Shown: positions 10,988-22,614, counted from the stretch's first letter. The stretch is 60,000 bases of DNA from Lingula anatina (GCF_001039355.2 NW_019775464.1:152859-212858), one strand, 5' to 3'. The notes: generated by a model not told the origin, from the letters alone. Made by a program: numbers and translations.

Positions 10988-11150
10988 GTGTTGACGAAGC
11001 AGATGGAAAATCGCGATGAGCGGACATAAAGATGACTTGCTAAAAAGAGCGACAGTTAAAATATCCCCTGGCGATATTGAGCAGAAACTCAAGCATTCTT
11101 TCACAAAAGGCGCGTCTGATGATGGGTTACATCGGCGCGTCTGATGATGG
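10988..11150 (+). pseudogene. Type I synthetase exon 3 relic
   Basis: A piece of type I exon 3 around A8: KDDLLKRATVKIS, then GDIEQKLKHS, aligning with VDIEPILKQHS of genes A and B, and a degraded PDDRL region. The segment ggcgcgtctgatgatgggtt is tandemly repeated (about 11110 and 11133). Frameshifts and substitutions make it non-functional. Confidence 0.7.
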
Positions 11151-12641
11151 GTTACAAGGGGGTTGAACTCTCAAGAACGCGGTAACTTGAGTAGGTTGAT
11201 ATTTTTGGTGCTTTGTCTCTCGTTCACATAATACATTTAAAATTATATTTGCACCAAGTTACTACACATCGTGTCTTTCTCCCTCCCAAATGCGCCCATA
11301 GAATATAGCACGATGCTGAGCTTACAAATGCCCCGATTTCGTGAACCTTTCAGTGCACGCTTTATAGTATGATGCAAAAATCGTCATTACGCAGTCGAGT
11401 CACATTTGTTGGTTTTCAACCATGATTCAACTCGTCTAGCTCGATATAGTCTTACAGCTAGTAATTTCTCGTTCAGTAGACTTATGCTGTTAGGCCCGCA
11501 TCCGGTTGACTGGGTTATAGCGGGCTCGATACCCTGTAATGCAAGATGTCAACTTGAGAGAACTGGGAAGACGTGAATACATCGCCTGCACTTTTACCTG
11601 CAAGGTAAATAACAAGTACATGTATGTATATACACTGTGTTCTTTACGGATATTTCTCTGATGAAAGAGGTATACCTATAGGTATAAGTAAATGATCTAT
11701 ATCTAGGTAGTGACACCATAATAAAGTTAATTAGAATGGATCATAATGATGGCCATTGAGTTAATACACAGCTAAAAGCACTCATCCACACTTCATGAAA
11801 GAGGGAGAGACTGCATGATGACATGGATAAAGACAAGAAGATCTAGCTAGATAGGCCTGGAACTTGGTTTATTTCTATCATACATTAACAGAAAATTATG
11901 CCCACGATTAGCAATGAAATGGCGTCTATTTTAATATTTGGCATTTATTTTTTTAATATTAGAATTATATAATGGCACTCAGAGTGAATGCTGTAAATTT
12001 TATGCTCTAGATATTCTATTTTAAGCTCTGAATGCTAAGGTTTATGTAACATTGGTGTCAGGCGCATCAATAATTACATAGGTACACAAAGAATACATGT
12101 CGGAGGGTTCTTTATCATAAATATAAATCCAACTGAATGATTGTCGAAAAAAAACCGTGAAATCATGCATGTTCGTGTGTTAAGTAAAGAGGAGTTCGAA
12201 AACAGCAGAAATCAATATGGTTTGTGGCAAAGGTAAAAGGTAGCGTTTTGTTTGATTTAGTAAAAACACAGCAATTCACCGGAGTAAAGATGTCTGAAGG
12301 GAGAATTATGATCAGTCGCTACCGTTCTTCAGTAAAACACATTTGTAAAACAAAGGATTTGAACTTATTTAACATTGGCAAAAATAAATAAATAGATAAA
12401 ATTCAGAAAATATAAAGTAAATAACAATAGCAAATAATTGACCCTCACAGAAGGCAAAAAATTGACTACAAAAAATGCAACTAAAAGCCGTTCTTGCAAC
12501 ATATTTTTTTTCATGCATGTCCAATATGTATCACCAGCTGCATTTTATTTGCACAAAAATAATTACACTTTCTCTTTCAAAATCTTGACACATTTTAATC
12601 TAATAAAATGCATTCAATTCCAGAATTTACAAGATTGAGAT
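11151..12641. other. 5' region of gene C
   Basis: Non-coding. About 11460-11615 aligns with 5' blocks upstream of D and E (tgtcaacttgagagaactgg, cgtgaatacatcgcctg, then a possible donor aggtaaat). About 12036-12081 (tttatgtaacattggtgtca, caataattacatag, gtac) aligns with a second conserved block upstream of D, E and F. These are probably untranslated exons or promoter. An acceptor-like ttccag lies just before the ATG at 12642. Confidence 0.45.
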
Positions 12642-13685
12642 ATGGAGCGGGTGGGAAAGCTTTACTCCTATAAAACAAGTTACCGCCATACCCCGCTGTC
12701 GACTCCCGCCGCCTACGTCACTCTACCGGAAGTCTTTGACTCCACCGCGGACCGACTGCCCACCAAGACCGCCGCCGTGGTTTACCAGAGCAGGCAGCAG
12801 AGAGAATGTCTGACTTTTGCCGAACTTCAGGTATACCGGGCTCATGCTCTTAATAATTTAAAAATCTTTATTTGTATTTTTTTTAATTTAAATTTGCTTC
12901 TTNCTCTCTCTCAATCTCTCTCTCTGTTTGTTGCTATACATAAATTTGTCGATTGTTTTATACGTAACATTTGAACAGCACACACAAACACACATGCCCG
13001 CACACACACGAACATCTTTTTAATGTTGAAAAATAGTGAGTACAGATCTATTTCAATAACAGGTATGACAGAGGTGGGTTTGATTGCAAGCACCATGTGT
13101 AACAAGACATACAGTGGCCAAGACTTGGAGGACATTTACAAAGGTATTGAAGTGAGAATCGTCGACGAAAACCACCGAGACGCCCCTCGTGGAACCAGCG
13201 GCGAAATAAGCGTGCGTTCGCCGACCATCTACGCCAATTGCTACGTGGACAACGAAAGAGCTTCTCGAGAAGCGTTTGATGCAACTGGTTGGTTCTGTAC
13301 TGGTGATATCGGTGTTATGAACTTGACTGGCAGGATAACAATCAGCGGACGTAAAGATGACATGATCAAACGAGCGTCTGTTAAACTATTTCCTGCCGAA
13401 ATCGAGGCAATCCTCAAACAACACCATGCTGTCAAAGATGTCGTTGTCATTGGTGCACCGGACGTTCGGTTTGGTGAGGAAATTTGCGCGTGCGTCATTC
13501 TTGATGAAATGTCTTCACCTGCTGACGTTAAAGAGTGGTGTAAAGAAGAGTTTCCCATTGGACGTGACGGTTTGTCTCTTGCACCGGCTTACTATGTCAC
13601 CTTTTGCGAATTTCCTACTACTAGTAATGGGAAAACCAACCGAAGATTGATCAAGCAAACGGCTTTGGAAAAGCTCCAATCGTAG
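12642..13685 (+). CDS. Acyl-CoA synthetase-like gene C (type II), exon 2 missing in assembly gap
   Basis: Exon 1 is 12642-12830 (MERVGKLYSYKTSY..., 63 codons, donor CAG|gtatac). Exon 3 is 13063-13685 (623 nt; MTEVGL completing YGMTE, then FCTGDIG, SGRKDDMIKR, NGKTNRR, stop 13683-13685). Exon 2, about 904 nt in sister genes and carrying the P-loop, is absent. The single N at 12903 joins sequence like the start of intron 1 to CT-rich sequence like the start of intron 2, so exon 2 was most likely dropped by the assembler. Both exons are otherwise intact, so the real gene may be functional. The A8 region reads RASVKLFP. Confidence 0.75.
12903..12903. other. Single-N join hiding exon 2 of gene C
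   Basis: Left flank matches the beginning of intron 1 of type II genes; right flank (CT-rich, then tgctatacataaattt) matches intron 2 of D, E and F. About 1.5 kb is expected here by comparison with D-F. Confidence 0.8.
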
Positions 13686-14097
13686 GCTTGCTTCATTAAT
13701 AGTGAATAATATATGATGTTTATTGCTTAAAGGAACAGAAGGCAAATTTTTAAAGCAATATATAGCAAATAGTAGATATTGAAAATCAAAATCGGCGCCC
13801 CTTTTCAGAGAATGTGCTTATTTTGTACGTGAGACGTTAAAAATAAAAAAAAAAAACATTTTTGAAAAAAAAAAAAAACACCCAAAATCCGTAAAAGAAA
13901 AGTTACCTCTGGAACTAAACTACATAACAATTCTATAGGAACAAATGAATCCATGTATCTACTACAAAACTGCAACTTGAAGATAATAAAAAATGTGTAT
14001 TATTATGTTATAATAAGAAGCAAATAATAGTGAATGTTCTAAACCACCATTACGGTAACGTTTATTTATATCATATGTAAAAACATCATTACTATAT

Positions 14098-14303
14098 AAG
14101 GAAATATGCGCATGTGTCATTCTAGATGATGTGTCTTCATTGGTTATCATTTAGAGTTGTAAAAAAAAAGTTTTCTGTTGCAACTGATCGCTTGTCAGTG
14201 GCGCCAATGTTATGCATGCAGTTATTCTGTGTCCAACGACTGCTACTGTGAAACTAAAAAACGTTTAGTGAAACAGGCGGCATCGTAAATAATGAAAGGT
14301 TGA
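14098..14303 (+). pseudogene. Type I synthetase 3' relic after gene C
   Basis: Aligns with the last ~200 nt of type I exon 3 (GEEICACVILDD... through FSVGPDGLS to RLVKQAA and the stop). It has an in-frame stop, indels and a lost region. Followed by type I-like 3' flank. Confidence 0.75.
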
Positions 14304-14966
14304 CTTTCATTTACTGGTATTTTTGATGGGACACGTGCCATTCAGACAGTTATACTGGATACAGGCTTATATATCAAATGTGCTTTCTATATTGTTTTCT
14401 ACACTAAAATGATGACCCTTATAAGAGACGACAGCCATAAACTTAATTGTACATTTGATAGGGATGCAAGACAATATTCACTGTTCTACAGCTGCAATTT
14501 CCTTTTCAGATTAACATACTTTATTTCAAATCTATATTTGATAAGGATGTAAGATATTTTTCATATAAGTTCTTCTACAGCTACAATTTTCCCCCTTGAA
14601 ACAGCGAAAAGACCTCAGATATGTGCTTAATCATAAAACATTTTACCAGTACAAGTAATATCACACAATTCATATTCTAAGTATATGCTAGCTGTATAGC
14701 CTATTTGTTGTGCTATATTTTCCTGCAAATTCTGTAGCTGTCACTTTCCATCAGTGGATTTCATCCTTTCTATCACACGTATTTCTTAAAGCTAGATAAA
14801 TGGCAAATGCTTACTGCTAGTATACTATTTCATAAGTGAGAGATTGAGCATTTTGAGTAGATGGCTCGTATCAAAAACGTGAGTAGCATGTGTAACAAAA
14901 TAAAAAAGTCTTCATCCAATGCCGTTTCACCCCTAAATTTTCGTTTTTTTTATTATTGATTGATTT
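14304..14966. other. Non-coding flank of gene C relic
   Basis: Alignable with the 3' flanks after relics at 2442-2640, 16333-17000 and 28021-28400; no coding sequence. Confidence 0.5.
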
Positions 14967-14967
14967 N
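14967..14967. other. Single-N contig join
   Basis: Lies exactly between two ~2.0-kb near-identical copies (12937-14966 and 14968-17020). Confidence 0.85.
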
Positions 14968-15104
14968 GTTTGTTGCTATACATAAATTTATCGATTGTTT
15001 TATACGTAACATTTGAACAGCACACACAAACACACATGCCCGCACACACACGAACATCTTTTTAATGTTGAAAAAAAGTGAGTACAGATCTTTTTCAATA
15101 ACAG

Positions 15105-15710
15105 GTATGACAGAGGTGGGTTTGATTGCAAGCACCATGTGGCCAAGACTTGGAGGACATTTACAAAGGTATTGAAGTGAGAATCGTCGACGAAAACCAC
15201 CGAGACGTCCCTCGTGGAACCAGCGGCGAAATAAGCGTGCGTTCGCCGACCATCTACGCCAATTGCTACGTGGACAACGAAAGAGCTTCTCGAGAAGCGT
15301 TTGATGCAACTGGTTGGTTCTGTACTGGTGATATCGGTGTTATGAACTTGACTGGCAGGATAACAATCAGCGGACGGAAAGATGACATGATCAAACGAGC
15401 AACGCTTAAACTATTTCCTGCCGAAATCGAGGCAATCCTCAAACAACACCATGCTGTCAAAGATGTCGTTGTCATTGGTGCACCGGACGTTCGGTTTGGT
15501 GAGGAAATTTGCGCGTGCGTCATTCTTGATGAAATGTCTTCACCTGCTGACGTTAAAGAGTGGTGTAAAGAAGAGTTTCCCATTGGACGTGACGGTTTGT
15601 CTCTTGCACCGGCTTACTATGTCACCTTTTGCGAATTTCCTACTACAAGTAATGGGAAAACCAACCGAAGATTGATCAAGCAAACGGCTTTGGAAAAGCT
15701 CCAATCGTAG
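15105..15710 (+). pseudogene. Gene C' exon 3 (type II) with 17-nt frameshift deletion
   Basis: Exon 3 follows the acag acceptor at 15101-15104 and is 606 nt instead of 623. Compared with gene C, 17 nt between two GTG triplets are missing after the ACC ATG codons (about 15139). From YGMTEVGLIASTM the frame then shifts and meets a TGA about a dozen codons later. The original frame is open afterwards to TAG 15708-15710. No exon 1 or 2 precedes it; an N at 14967 does. Most likely a null allele of gene C placed in tandem by the assembler; a real truncated paralogue is possible. Confidence 0.75.
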
Positions 15711-16128
15711 GCTTACTTCATTAATAGTGAATAATAAATGATGTTTATTGCTTAAAGGAACAGAAGGCAAATTTTTAAAGCAATATATAGCAAATAGTAG
15801 ATATTGAAAATCAAAATCGGCGCCCCTTTTCAGAGAATGTGCTTATTTTGTACGTGAGACGTTAAAAAAAAAAAAAAAAAAAACATTTTTGAAAAAAAAA
15901 AAAAACGCCCAAAATCCGTAAAAGAAAAGTTACCTCTGGAACTAAACTACATAACAATTCTATAGGAACAAATGAATCCATGTATCTACTACAAAACTGC
16001 AACTTGAAGATAATAAAAAAATGTGCATTATTATGTTATAATAAGAAGCAAATAATAGTGAATGTTCTAAACCCACCATTACGGTAACGTTTATTTATAT
16101 CATATGTAAAAACATCATTACTATATAA

Positions 16129-16332
16129 GGAAATATGCGCATGTGTCATTCTAGATGATGTGTCTTCATTGGTTATCATTTAGAGTTGTAAAAAAAAGTT
16201 TTCTGTTGAAACTGATCGCTTGTCAGTGGCGCCAATGTTATGCATGCAGTTATTCTGTGTCCAACGACTGCTACTGTGAAACTAAAAAACGTTTAGTGAA
16301 ACAGGCGGCATCGTAAATAATGAAAGGTTGAC
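16129..16332 (+). pseudogene. Type I synthetase 3' relic after C'
   Basis: Near-identical to the relic at 14098-14303, sharing its in-frame stop and deletions, as expected for alleles or a very recent duplicate. Confidence 0.75.
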
Positions 16333-17019
16333 TTTCATTTACTGGTATTTTTGATGGGACACGTGCCATTCAGACAGTTATACTGGATACAGGCTTATAT
16401 ATCAAATGTGCTTTCTATATTGTTTTCTACACTAAAATGATGACCCTTATAAGAGACGACAGCCATAAACTTAATTGTACATTTGATAGGGATGCAAGAC
16501 AATATTCACTGTTCTACAGCTGCAATTTCCTTTTCAGATTAACATACTTTATTTCAAATCTATATTTGATAAGGATGTAAGATATTTTTTCATATAAGTT
16601 CTTCTACAGCTACAATTTTCCCCTTGAAACAGTGAAAAGACCTCAGATATGTGCTTAATCATAAAACATTTTACCAGTACAAGTAATGTCACACAATTCA
16701 TATTCTAAGTATATGCTAGCTGTATAGCCTATTTGTTTTGCTATATTTTCCTGCAAATTCTGTATCTGTCATATTCCATCAGTGGATTTCATCCTTTCTA
16801 TCACACGTATTTCTAAAAGCTAGATAAATGGCAAATGCTTACTGCTAGTATACTATTAGTATAGTATATAGTATACTATAATATACTAAGTGAGAGATTG
16901 AGCATTTTGAGTAGATGGCTCGTATCAAAAACGTGAGTAGCATGTGTAACAAAATAAAAAAAAAGTCTTCATCCAATGCCGTTTCACCCCTAAATTTTCG
17001 TTATTTTTGATTATTGATT

Positions 17020-17182
17020 GATTTTTTGATCCGGATCACCACCAAAAACTAATCATCTGTTCCTTGGCCCACTTCTGACAGTTCCTGAAAATTTCATCAA
17101 AATCGGTCCATAACTTCTTGACTTATGTTGATGACACAAAAAACAAACAGGGGTGAAAACATAACCTCCTTGGCGGAGGTAA
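17020..17182. repeat. Dispersed repeat ending in CCTCCTTGGCGGAGGTAA
   Basis: Begins with a T run and ATCCGGATCACCACCAAAA, and continues with a TTTCATCAAAATCGGTCCAT block and an ACAAACAGGGGTGAAAAC block. I recognise this as a dispersed short repeat type seen in marine invertebrate DNA, without a database check. Confidence 0.5.
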
Positions 17183-18252
17183 ATAGGCCTATCGAGTTAT
17201 TTCTTATATATGTATACAGTATGTATGACCCTGAGGCCTAACCCTATATATTGATTCAAAACGCGCGCGTACGCTTGGAAAGACAACCTAGATCAGCTTA
17301 AGTTACAGTTACAGTTATAGCAGCACGTACGGGTCGAAAAGTTATTTGGGCACGGCTTGGATTTATGTAATGAATAATTAGGCAGGATTTCTCTCAGCAA
17401 AACTTTTACATGATGTTTTAATTCTAACAGAGCTTCAAGTATCAGTGTCTTGCGACTCAATGACCACGTTTTCAAACCCTTAGGGAATATATGGAAACGT
17501 CAAAAACAAAACAAGGGATCCCGCCTGTGTAGAATATAGGAATTGTGCGACCTAGCTACAGTATGTTCTTACACGTACGTACGCTTCACCCTGTAAGCAC
17601 ACGTTGTGACCTAGGATATAGCACTTCGCTGCTTTATATGATAATATTTAAATCATCTGTACGGGGTCGAGGCAGACTGTCGGCTTTAAAACCAACACAG
17701 ACAAACAGCAAGTAATCTGTTTTTCAGCAGAACAGCCGCTTGTTGACTAGTTTTCGCCCTTAAGACACCCTGAAGTGCATAGAGCCAATTGAGGAGAACT
17801 GGGAAAACGTGAATACATCGCCTGTTCGTGGTGGACTTCCAAGTCACAGAATACTTACAGGGTAAATAAAGAGTAAGTATACACACCTGTTAATGGTATA
17901 TTTTTTTCAAGGGTGGGGGTAGGGGTAATTTGTAGCAAAGGGAGGCACCGTTAAATAGATCAATGGTCTATAAATACTTGAGTAGATATACGCTAGATCC
18001 TGGAGACGGAGAGGTTGGCCAGCTTACACAGAGGTACACTGACAAAGTTCAGTCAAGGTCAACAGCTCAGCTGGATAAACAGAAGCCTTGAGCTTGATTT
18101 TTTATACATATCATACGTCTTCTACTTTTATTTCATGTGTACATGTATCAACAGATAGTTGTGACCGCGATAATCACTGAAATGTCGCCCATCTTAACAT
18201 CTGGGCTTGTATTTTTTAATGTGTAATTTTTTGTTTCGTTTCTTGAATACAG
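17183..18252. promoter_or_regulatory. Conserved 5' region of gene D (possible promoter and UTR exon)
   Basis: Aligns with 22680-23600 upstream of gene E over long blocks, including cagactgtcggcttt, acagacaaacagcaagtaat, ccgcttgttgactagttttc and a final gtaagtatacacacc that contains a strong donor-like gtaagt (about 17872). Shorter parts recur upstream of C (about 11480-11620) and F (29620-29660). Best read as promoter plus a first untranslated exon; no coding frame is conserved. Confidence 0.45.
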
Positions 18253-18376
18253 GTACTTTTAGTATAAAACGACGGACAGGGTGAGCACTCGAAAGGTCAT
18301 GCCCTAAATACGCAATTTAACACTGTATGCCAAGGCCTATGTGACATTAGTGACAGACGCATCAATAATTACACAG
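18253..18376 (+). other. Candidate untranslated exon upstream of gene D
   Basis: A 124-nt block bounded by an acceptor-like gaatacag and a donor-like ACACAG|gtacgc. It aligns with 30039-30161 (gene F) and 23611-23732 (gene E), and weakly with 12036-12081 (gene C). The core gccaaggcctatg...acattagtg...caataattacacag is strongly conserved but not as codons. Likely a 5' UTR exon. Confidence 0.4.
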
Positions 18377-19505
18377 GTACGCTGCGCGTTAAGTGACGCG
18401 TGACGGAGAGTGTTAATAATGTTATGGAAAAAATAAATAATTGATTGTTAAAGTTAACTAGTATCTGCTGTTGTTCAGTAATAACAAAATTTGTTAAGCA
18501 CACAGTGTATGCAATTTAGCTAATGGACAAGGTTGGCGCATTAAAAGTATGAGATCAAATAAACACAAAAAAAAAAAGATATTAAGATGAAATTAAGTTT
18601 GAAATAAACACATGCCTATAAAGGTTTATTCAAGTAAATGGGATTGAAGTATTCTGGAATCTTTCCTTCCTAATTTGTGCCACAAAAATCTCGATTGGTT
18701 TTTAGATCTTAACTTTGGAAAATCTGGTGGTTAAAAAATAATCCAACTTATCTCTGTCACCTTATGTTTTGAAAAAAGGAATTCCATAGTTCTGAAGTTT
18801 TCTAAAGTGATCAATTTTTAAAGCTTGCTTTAAGCTGGGCATGAATAAAAATTTCATGCGTATATGTCTAAAATTGTGGCCGCTATTGTGAAACAAAAAG
18901 TTGGCTGCAAACAAAGAAACGAGCAGACAAAAGTAATTATAAAAACCAAAACCCTTTTTTTCCAATGTCAACGCTACATGTAGGACTTCCTTGTTTCTCC
19001 ATTACTAAGTGCTTCAAAAATGGTCGATATGAAGTCACATATGCCTTTTATGGTGCTCGAAAACAATTCTATTTTTAATTCCAAATTCCAGGCCTCATTA
19101 ACGATGAAAGCCTTTAGCGATAGTAAGCCTTTCCTTTGTGATCATGAATAAACGACTCAAATAGCGGTATCATGGCGGTCGCTATAATCAGATAAAAAAG
19201 CACAAACAATTTGGCTAGGTTTCGGGACTTATACTGTATACACATTAATTATTTTCCAAACCCAAACTAGTTTCAATACGGGAGTAATGAAGGTGTTATT
19301 ATTATTATTATTATTATTATTATAATCATTATTATTATTTTATCCATGATATTGCGGTTTAAGTCGTTAAATCAGCGTTCGCAATCACAAACCCAAGGTT
19401 TATGATCACGAACGGCTAGCTCGTTTACAAGGCCTTTATATCTTTGTTTGGATTTCTTTTCTTAATTGAAAATTCATTCAATTCCAGAATTTACCATGTT
19501 GAGAT
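18377..19505. other. Intron-like non-coding sequence before gene D exon 1
   Basis: No gene. Holds an (ATT)n run (about 19297-19322) and blocks alignable with 24700-24880 and 31140-31317 upstream of E and F. Ends in ttccag and a short leader before the ATG. Confidence 0.5.
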
Positions 19506-21950
19506 ATGGACCGCGTGGGGAAACTTTACTCCTATAAAACAAGTTACCACCATACCCCGATGTCGACTCCCACCGCCTACGTCACTCTACCGGAAGTGTT
19601 TGACTCCACCGCGGACCGACTGCCCACCAAGACAGCCGCTGTGGTTTACCAGAGCAGGCAGCAGAGAGAATGTCTGACTTTTGCCGAACTTCAGGTATAC
19701 CGGGTTTATACCTGTATCTGCTTTTAAATATTTAAAAATCTTTTTGGGGGGGATTTTTTTTAATTTTGTTTTTCCCAACAGTTATTTTTGTGAATTTTGA
19801 CTATTTGTGAATTTGAGGGGCTAAATGTAGGTAGAAAAGCAGGGGTTTTCATTCAAACATTGACGAGGGGAGGGCTGTTTGGAAAACGACTACATTTTGT
19901 AGACTTGTGAAAATGATGATGAAATGAATAACACCAAAATCAACAGTGAAAGCATTGCATGGGAAACGGTTGTAAAGAAAAATTTAATACTTGTTTTTAT
20001 TTTCGAATATATTTCACTCTCTTGACATTGGAATAACATTGGAAAGCAGTGAATGTTTCTCTTTACTACAATGTATCACGTCTTGAAATCTTTTTTTTTT
20101 TTTTAGTATGTCATAAAAAAAGTAAAAAAGGCCCCAAATAGTGAAGTTCTCCTTTAACTCACAAAGAATACTTCTTTACGATTTTTTAAAAATTGCCTTA
20201 ATTGTTTTACAGAAACAGTCCAAAACACTGGCTGCATCACTTTTGCAACGTGGGTATACATTTGGGTATCGTGTGGCTTTTTTCGCGCCAAACTGCATTG
20301 AATATTTTTCTGTTCAACTGGCATTGAGTCGCATTGGCTGCAACACGTTTCTTCTCAGCAACTTGGCCACCCTTGAAGATGACGTTTGGCAATACAAATG
20401 CCGTGCTCTGATAATGTACATAAGAACCGACGAAGAGGTGGATGTATGCAGAAAGATACTCGCCCGAAGATCACGTGAGACCTTGCATAAAGACGTCATC
20501 ATCTTTGGTCCAAAAAGTGACGTCATCACCTCTGGTCCAAAATATGAGGTCACCACGGAGGGTACCGTGACCCTCAGCAACGTCTTTTCAGCAGGAGAGG
20601 GACAGAACTGGGAGGACCTCGTGGCAAAAATGGGATGGATGGCACCAAACCCGGAGGACCCACTTTGGGTCTTATTTACGTCTGGTTCCACTGGTAAACC
20701 CAAGGGAGTCCAGTACACCCATACCAAGTATCTACACCAGTGTCCCTTCCTTGCCATGGCAAGTATCGGGGACGACAGCTGTTTCTTCAACGACCGCCCT
20801 GTTACCTGGCTTGGCGGTAGCATGACGTTGCTTAGTATGGCAGCGTTTGGAGCGACAGGAGTGACAGTGAATTCTGCTTTGGTGGTCGGTGGTGGAGACA
20901 TGGATTTTGTCATAGAAATCCTTCAGCAGGAAAAGTGTTCGCATACATCAATGATGCATTATTTTATGGTTGATCTTTTCGCCCGTTTCGATCCCTCGGT
21001 TCATTCGGTGCCTTCTCTTCGGCACATTCTTACAGGGGGTCAAAGAATGAACCTGGATGTCATAAAGAAAATACAAGGCCTGTTGACTAACGTGGAAGAT
21101 GTGGCAGAATGTTACGGTATGATTACTCACAATCTCTCTCTCTCTGTTTCTACACATAGATTTGCTATTATTGTTTAATACGTTTATCTTTGAATAGCAC
21201 TTCCCTTCCACGACACATATACCCGCATACACACACACACACACACACACACAGGAACTCTTTTGATGATTATTTCATGTTTATATACACTGTAGAAACA
21301 CCAAGTACAGAACTGTCTTAACTACAGGTACGGCCGAGGTGGGTTTGATGGCGGGCACCCTATGCAACCAGACTTACAATGGCCAAGACGGGGAAGAAAT
21401 TTACGAAGGTACAGAAGTAAGAGTTTTGGACGAAAACCACCGAGACGTCCCTCGCGGAACCAGCGGCGAAATATGCGTGCGTTCGCCGACCATCTACTCC
21501 AATTGCTACGTGGACAACGAGAGGGCCTCTCGAGAAGCGTTTGATGCAACTGGTTGGTTCTGTACTGGTGATATCGGTGTTATGAACTTGACTGGCAGGA
21601 TAACAATCAGCGGACGTAAAGATGACATGATCAAACGAGCAACGCTTAAACTATTTCCTGCAGAAATCGAGGCAATCCTCAAGCAGAACCATGTCGTCAA
21701 AGATGTCGTTGTCATTGGCGCACCGGACGTCCGGCTGGGTGAGGAAATTTGCGCTTGCGTCATTCTCGATGAAGTGTCGTCACTGGCTGACGTTAAAGAG
21801 TGGTGTAAAGAAAAGTTCTCCATTGGACGTGACGGTTTATCTCTTGCACCGGCTTACTATGTTACTTTTTGCGAATTTCCTACCACAAGTAATGGGAAAA
21901 CCAACCGAAAGTTGATCAAGCAAACGGCTTTGGAAAAGCTGCAATTATAG
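19506..21950 (+). CDS. Acyl-CoA synthetase-like gene D (type II), complete, 571 aa
   Basis: Exons 19506-19694, 20213-21116 and 21328-21950 join in frame (1716 nt with TAG 21948-21950). Introns are GT-AG: CAG|gtatac and TACG|gtatga donors, ttacag and tacag acceptors. Motifs: FTSGSTGKPKGVQYTH (A3), YGTAE (A5 across the junction), FCTGDIG (A7), SGRKDDMIKRATLKLFP (A8 region without the usual glycines) and NGKTNRK (A10). Exon 2 holds a 27-nt tandem duplication that gives FGPKSDVIT/SGPKYEVTT. No targeting signal is evident. Predicted to adenylate a carboxylic acid, and perhaps transfer it to CoA; the substrate is unknown. Followed by a decayed type I 3' end. Confidence 0.87.
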
Positions 21951-22417
21951 GCTTACTTTATCTAAGAGTGAATCATAAATGGTGCTAATTGCTTAAAGGA
22001 ACAGAGGGCAAAATTTTAAAGCAATATATAGCAATAAGTAGATACCTAGTATTAGCCATGACGTTAAGCCCCTTGAGTTACAGTTTAAATATTTATCAAA
22101 ACATCCTTACGTCATGTATAATTTACTATGACTGCATCACTACAAAATCTATCTGAACGCGGTATAAAATTAAATGACCCGGAACATACGTTACCATACG
22201 TTTCCGGAACATACTTTATCATTTAGGGTTCTTTGCGTAATGTAAATACTTTGTAAAAATTTGAATTTAAATTTAGACAGTCGTGATTTTTTGTTCTATA
22301 CACATATATGTTTTAAAAAATTGAACACAACTTTGAATTCATTCAATTTTATTTTTGAACACTTTGGCATGTGAAATGCACCTCATTATTGGGTTTGGGT
22401 GATATACATCATTACTA

Positions 22418-22614
22418 GGTAAGGAAATATGACATGTCTCATGATACATGTAGATGATGTGTCCTCATTGGTTACATTAAAAGTTAGTAAAAAGTAAGTT
22501 TTCTGTCGGACTTGATGCTCTGTCAGTGGGTTATATGTGCATTTTTATATTTCAAACAACTACTGGGATAGACGTTTAGTGAAACAGACGGCACTGGAAA
22601 TATTGAAAGTTTGA
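22418..22614 (+). pseudogene. Type I synthetase 3' relic after gene D
   Basis: Aligns with the last ~200 nt of type I exon 3, from GEEICACV to the stop. The final stretch RRLVKQTALEILKV plus TGA is almost intact, but internal stops and deletions break it. Confidence 0.75.

Larger units (their letters stand above)
12937..14966. repeat. First copy of ~2.0-kb duplicated segment (gene C exon 3 and flank)
   Basis: Aligns throughout with 14968-17020 at very high identity, with small indels. Ends at the N at 14967, just before the dispersed repeat at 17020-17182 that is present only in the second copy. Confidence 0.85.

Noticed and set aside
20314-20913. 199-codon open frame on the minus strand, with counterparts at 25792-26391 and 32053-32652
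   Set aside because: Exactly antisense to exon 2 of genes D, E and F and conserved only because the sense codons are; no splice or start context.
21506-21823. 105-codon minus-strand frames opposite exon 3 in several copies
   Set aside because: Shadow of the sense exon; conserved only where exon 3 is conserved.
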